A stretch of 64,000 bases of DNA from SXTU01 sp964496695 (GTDB taxonomy: Bacteria > Verrucomicrobiota > Verrucomicrobiia > Limisphaerales > SXTU01): contig CAZCBE010000022.1 of NCBI GenBank assembly GCA_964496695.1, forward strand, positions 5,487 through 69,486. The letters run 5' to 3'. The position numbers were made by a program, and so were the translations under genes. Below, one piece after another: positions 63,937 to 64,000 of this stretch. Under the pieces are notes generated by a model that made no database searches, was not told the DNA's origin, and saw only the letters and a program-made list of their open reading frames with translations. The first letter of the stretch is position 1; every line of letters begins with the position of its first letter.

Positions 63937-64000
63937 TTAAGTTGGCGCATAGCCGGCATGGCGGAGAAAATTGGCGCATTCCTCCGGGGTGAAGGTGGTC
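63937..64000 (-). CDS. C-terminal end of an IS630-type transposase (partial)
   Basis: The last bases on the minus strand encode TTFTPEECANFLRHAGYAPT then TAA. This resembles the FTPEECxNYFxHxGY tail common to IS630/Tc1-like transposases. The gene runs off the window edge. The sequence after the stop (reading leftward) includes a short palindromic GAGCACTTTCTG-type end next to TA, fitting the terminal repeat and TA target of this family, but the other end is not visible. Confidence 0.6.
   Translation of the reverse strand, partial: TTFTPEECANFLRHAGYAPT

Overview
The window is about 64 kb of GC-rich chromosomal DNA. It is most likely from a Verrucomicrobiota bacterium of the Pedosphaera type. 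That is an inference from the small basic protein with the AAQKARWAK motif, the very large secreted Ig/RCC1 proteins with Asn/Thr-rich repeats, and the intergenic arrays of TTGGAAT/TTGGGAT-type words. No rRNA or other firm phylogenetic marker is present. One tRNA gene (Arg, TCG) was found and no CRISPR array.

Layout. 1-3.3 kb: FtsX-type permease and ABC ATPase (efflux/lipoprotein type). 3.4-7.3 kb: tRNA-Arg, a decayed tyrosine integrase, and a secreted HEAT/propeller protein. 7.8-17 kb: a plasmid- or phage-like island with a three-half-site palindrome, an excisionase-like HTH protein, a Prim-Pol/ATPase protein, a zinc-finger protein, an SPL-type radical SAM protein, a DUF3987-like protein and unknowns. 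17-19 kb: secreted serine hydrolase, a truncated cardiolipin synthase and a strongly structured putative small RNA. 19-30 kb: a defence/conflict island with a dynamin-like GTPase, remnants of STAND (NLR-like) genes, a tight TIR / MoxR AAA+ / vWA-6xS1 gene set, and an IS5-type element. 30-31.4 kb: membrane-anchored unknown protein.

31.7-49.6 kb holds a three-gene operon. It encodes a 4,241-residue secreted multidomain protein with a trypsin-like protease domain, a FecR-TPR-outer-membrane-barrel protein, and a CHASE2-transmembrane-TIR receptor. An IS66 element with a perfect 8-bp target duplication follows (49.7-52.2 kb). 52.3-58.2 kb contains a two-TM RCK-RCK-RyR channel-like protein, a partially duplicated RyR fragment, and a 981-residue NUDIX-RelA/SpoT-TPR-SLOG-RyR protein. 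58.4-62.6 kb carries more ordinary genes (basic protein, DUF72, TPR protein, RecD2 helicase). 62.7-64 kb carries a broken NUC1 nuclease, a ThsB-like TIR protein and the end of an IS630-type transposase.

The recurring theme is nucleotide-based signalling and immunity. There are three different TIR proteins, one alarmone-synthetase/NUDIX/SLOG/RyR protein, a MoxR-vWA conflict module and at least two decayed NLR-like genes, interspersed with insertion sequences. The most novel candidates are the vWA protein carrying six ribosomal-S1-type domains beside MoxR and TIR, the CHASE2-TIR surface-signalling operon, and the NUDIX-RelA/SpoT-SLOG-RyR protein beside an RCK-RyR channel-like protein. Domain calls come from reading motifs by eye; no profile search was possible.
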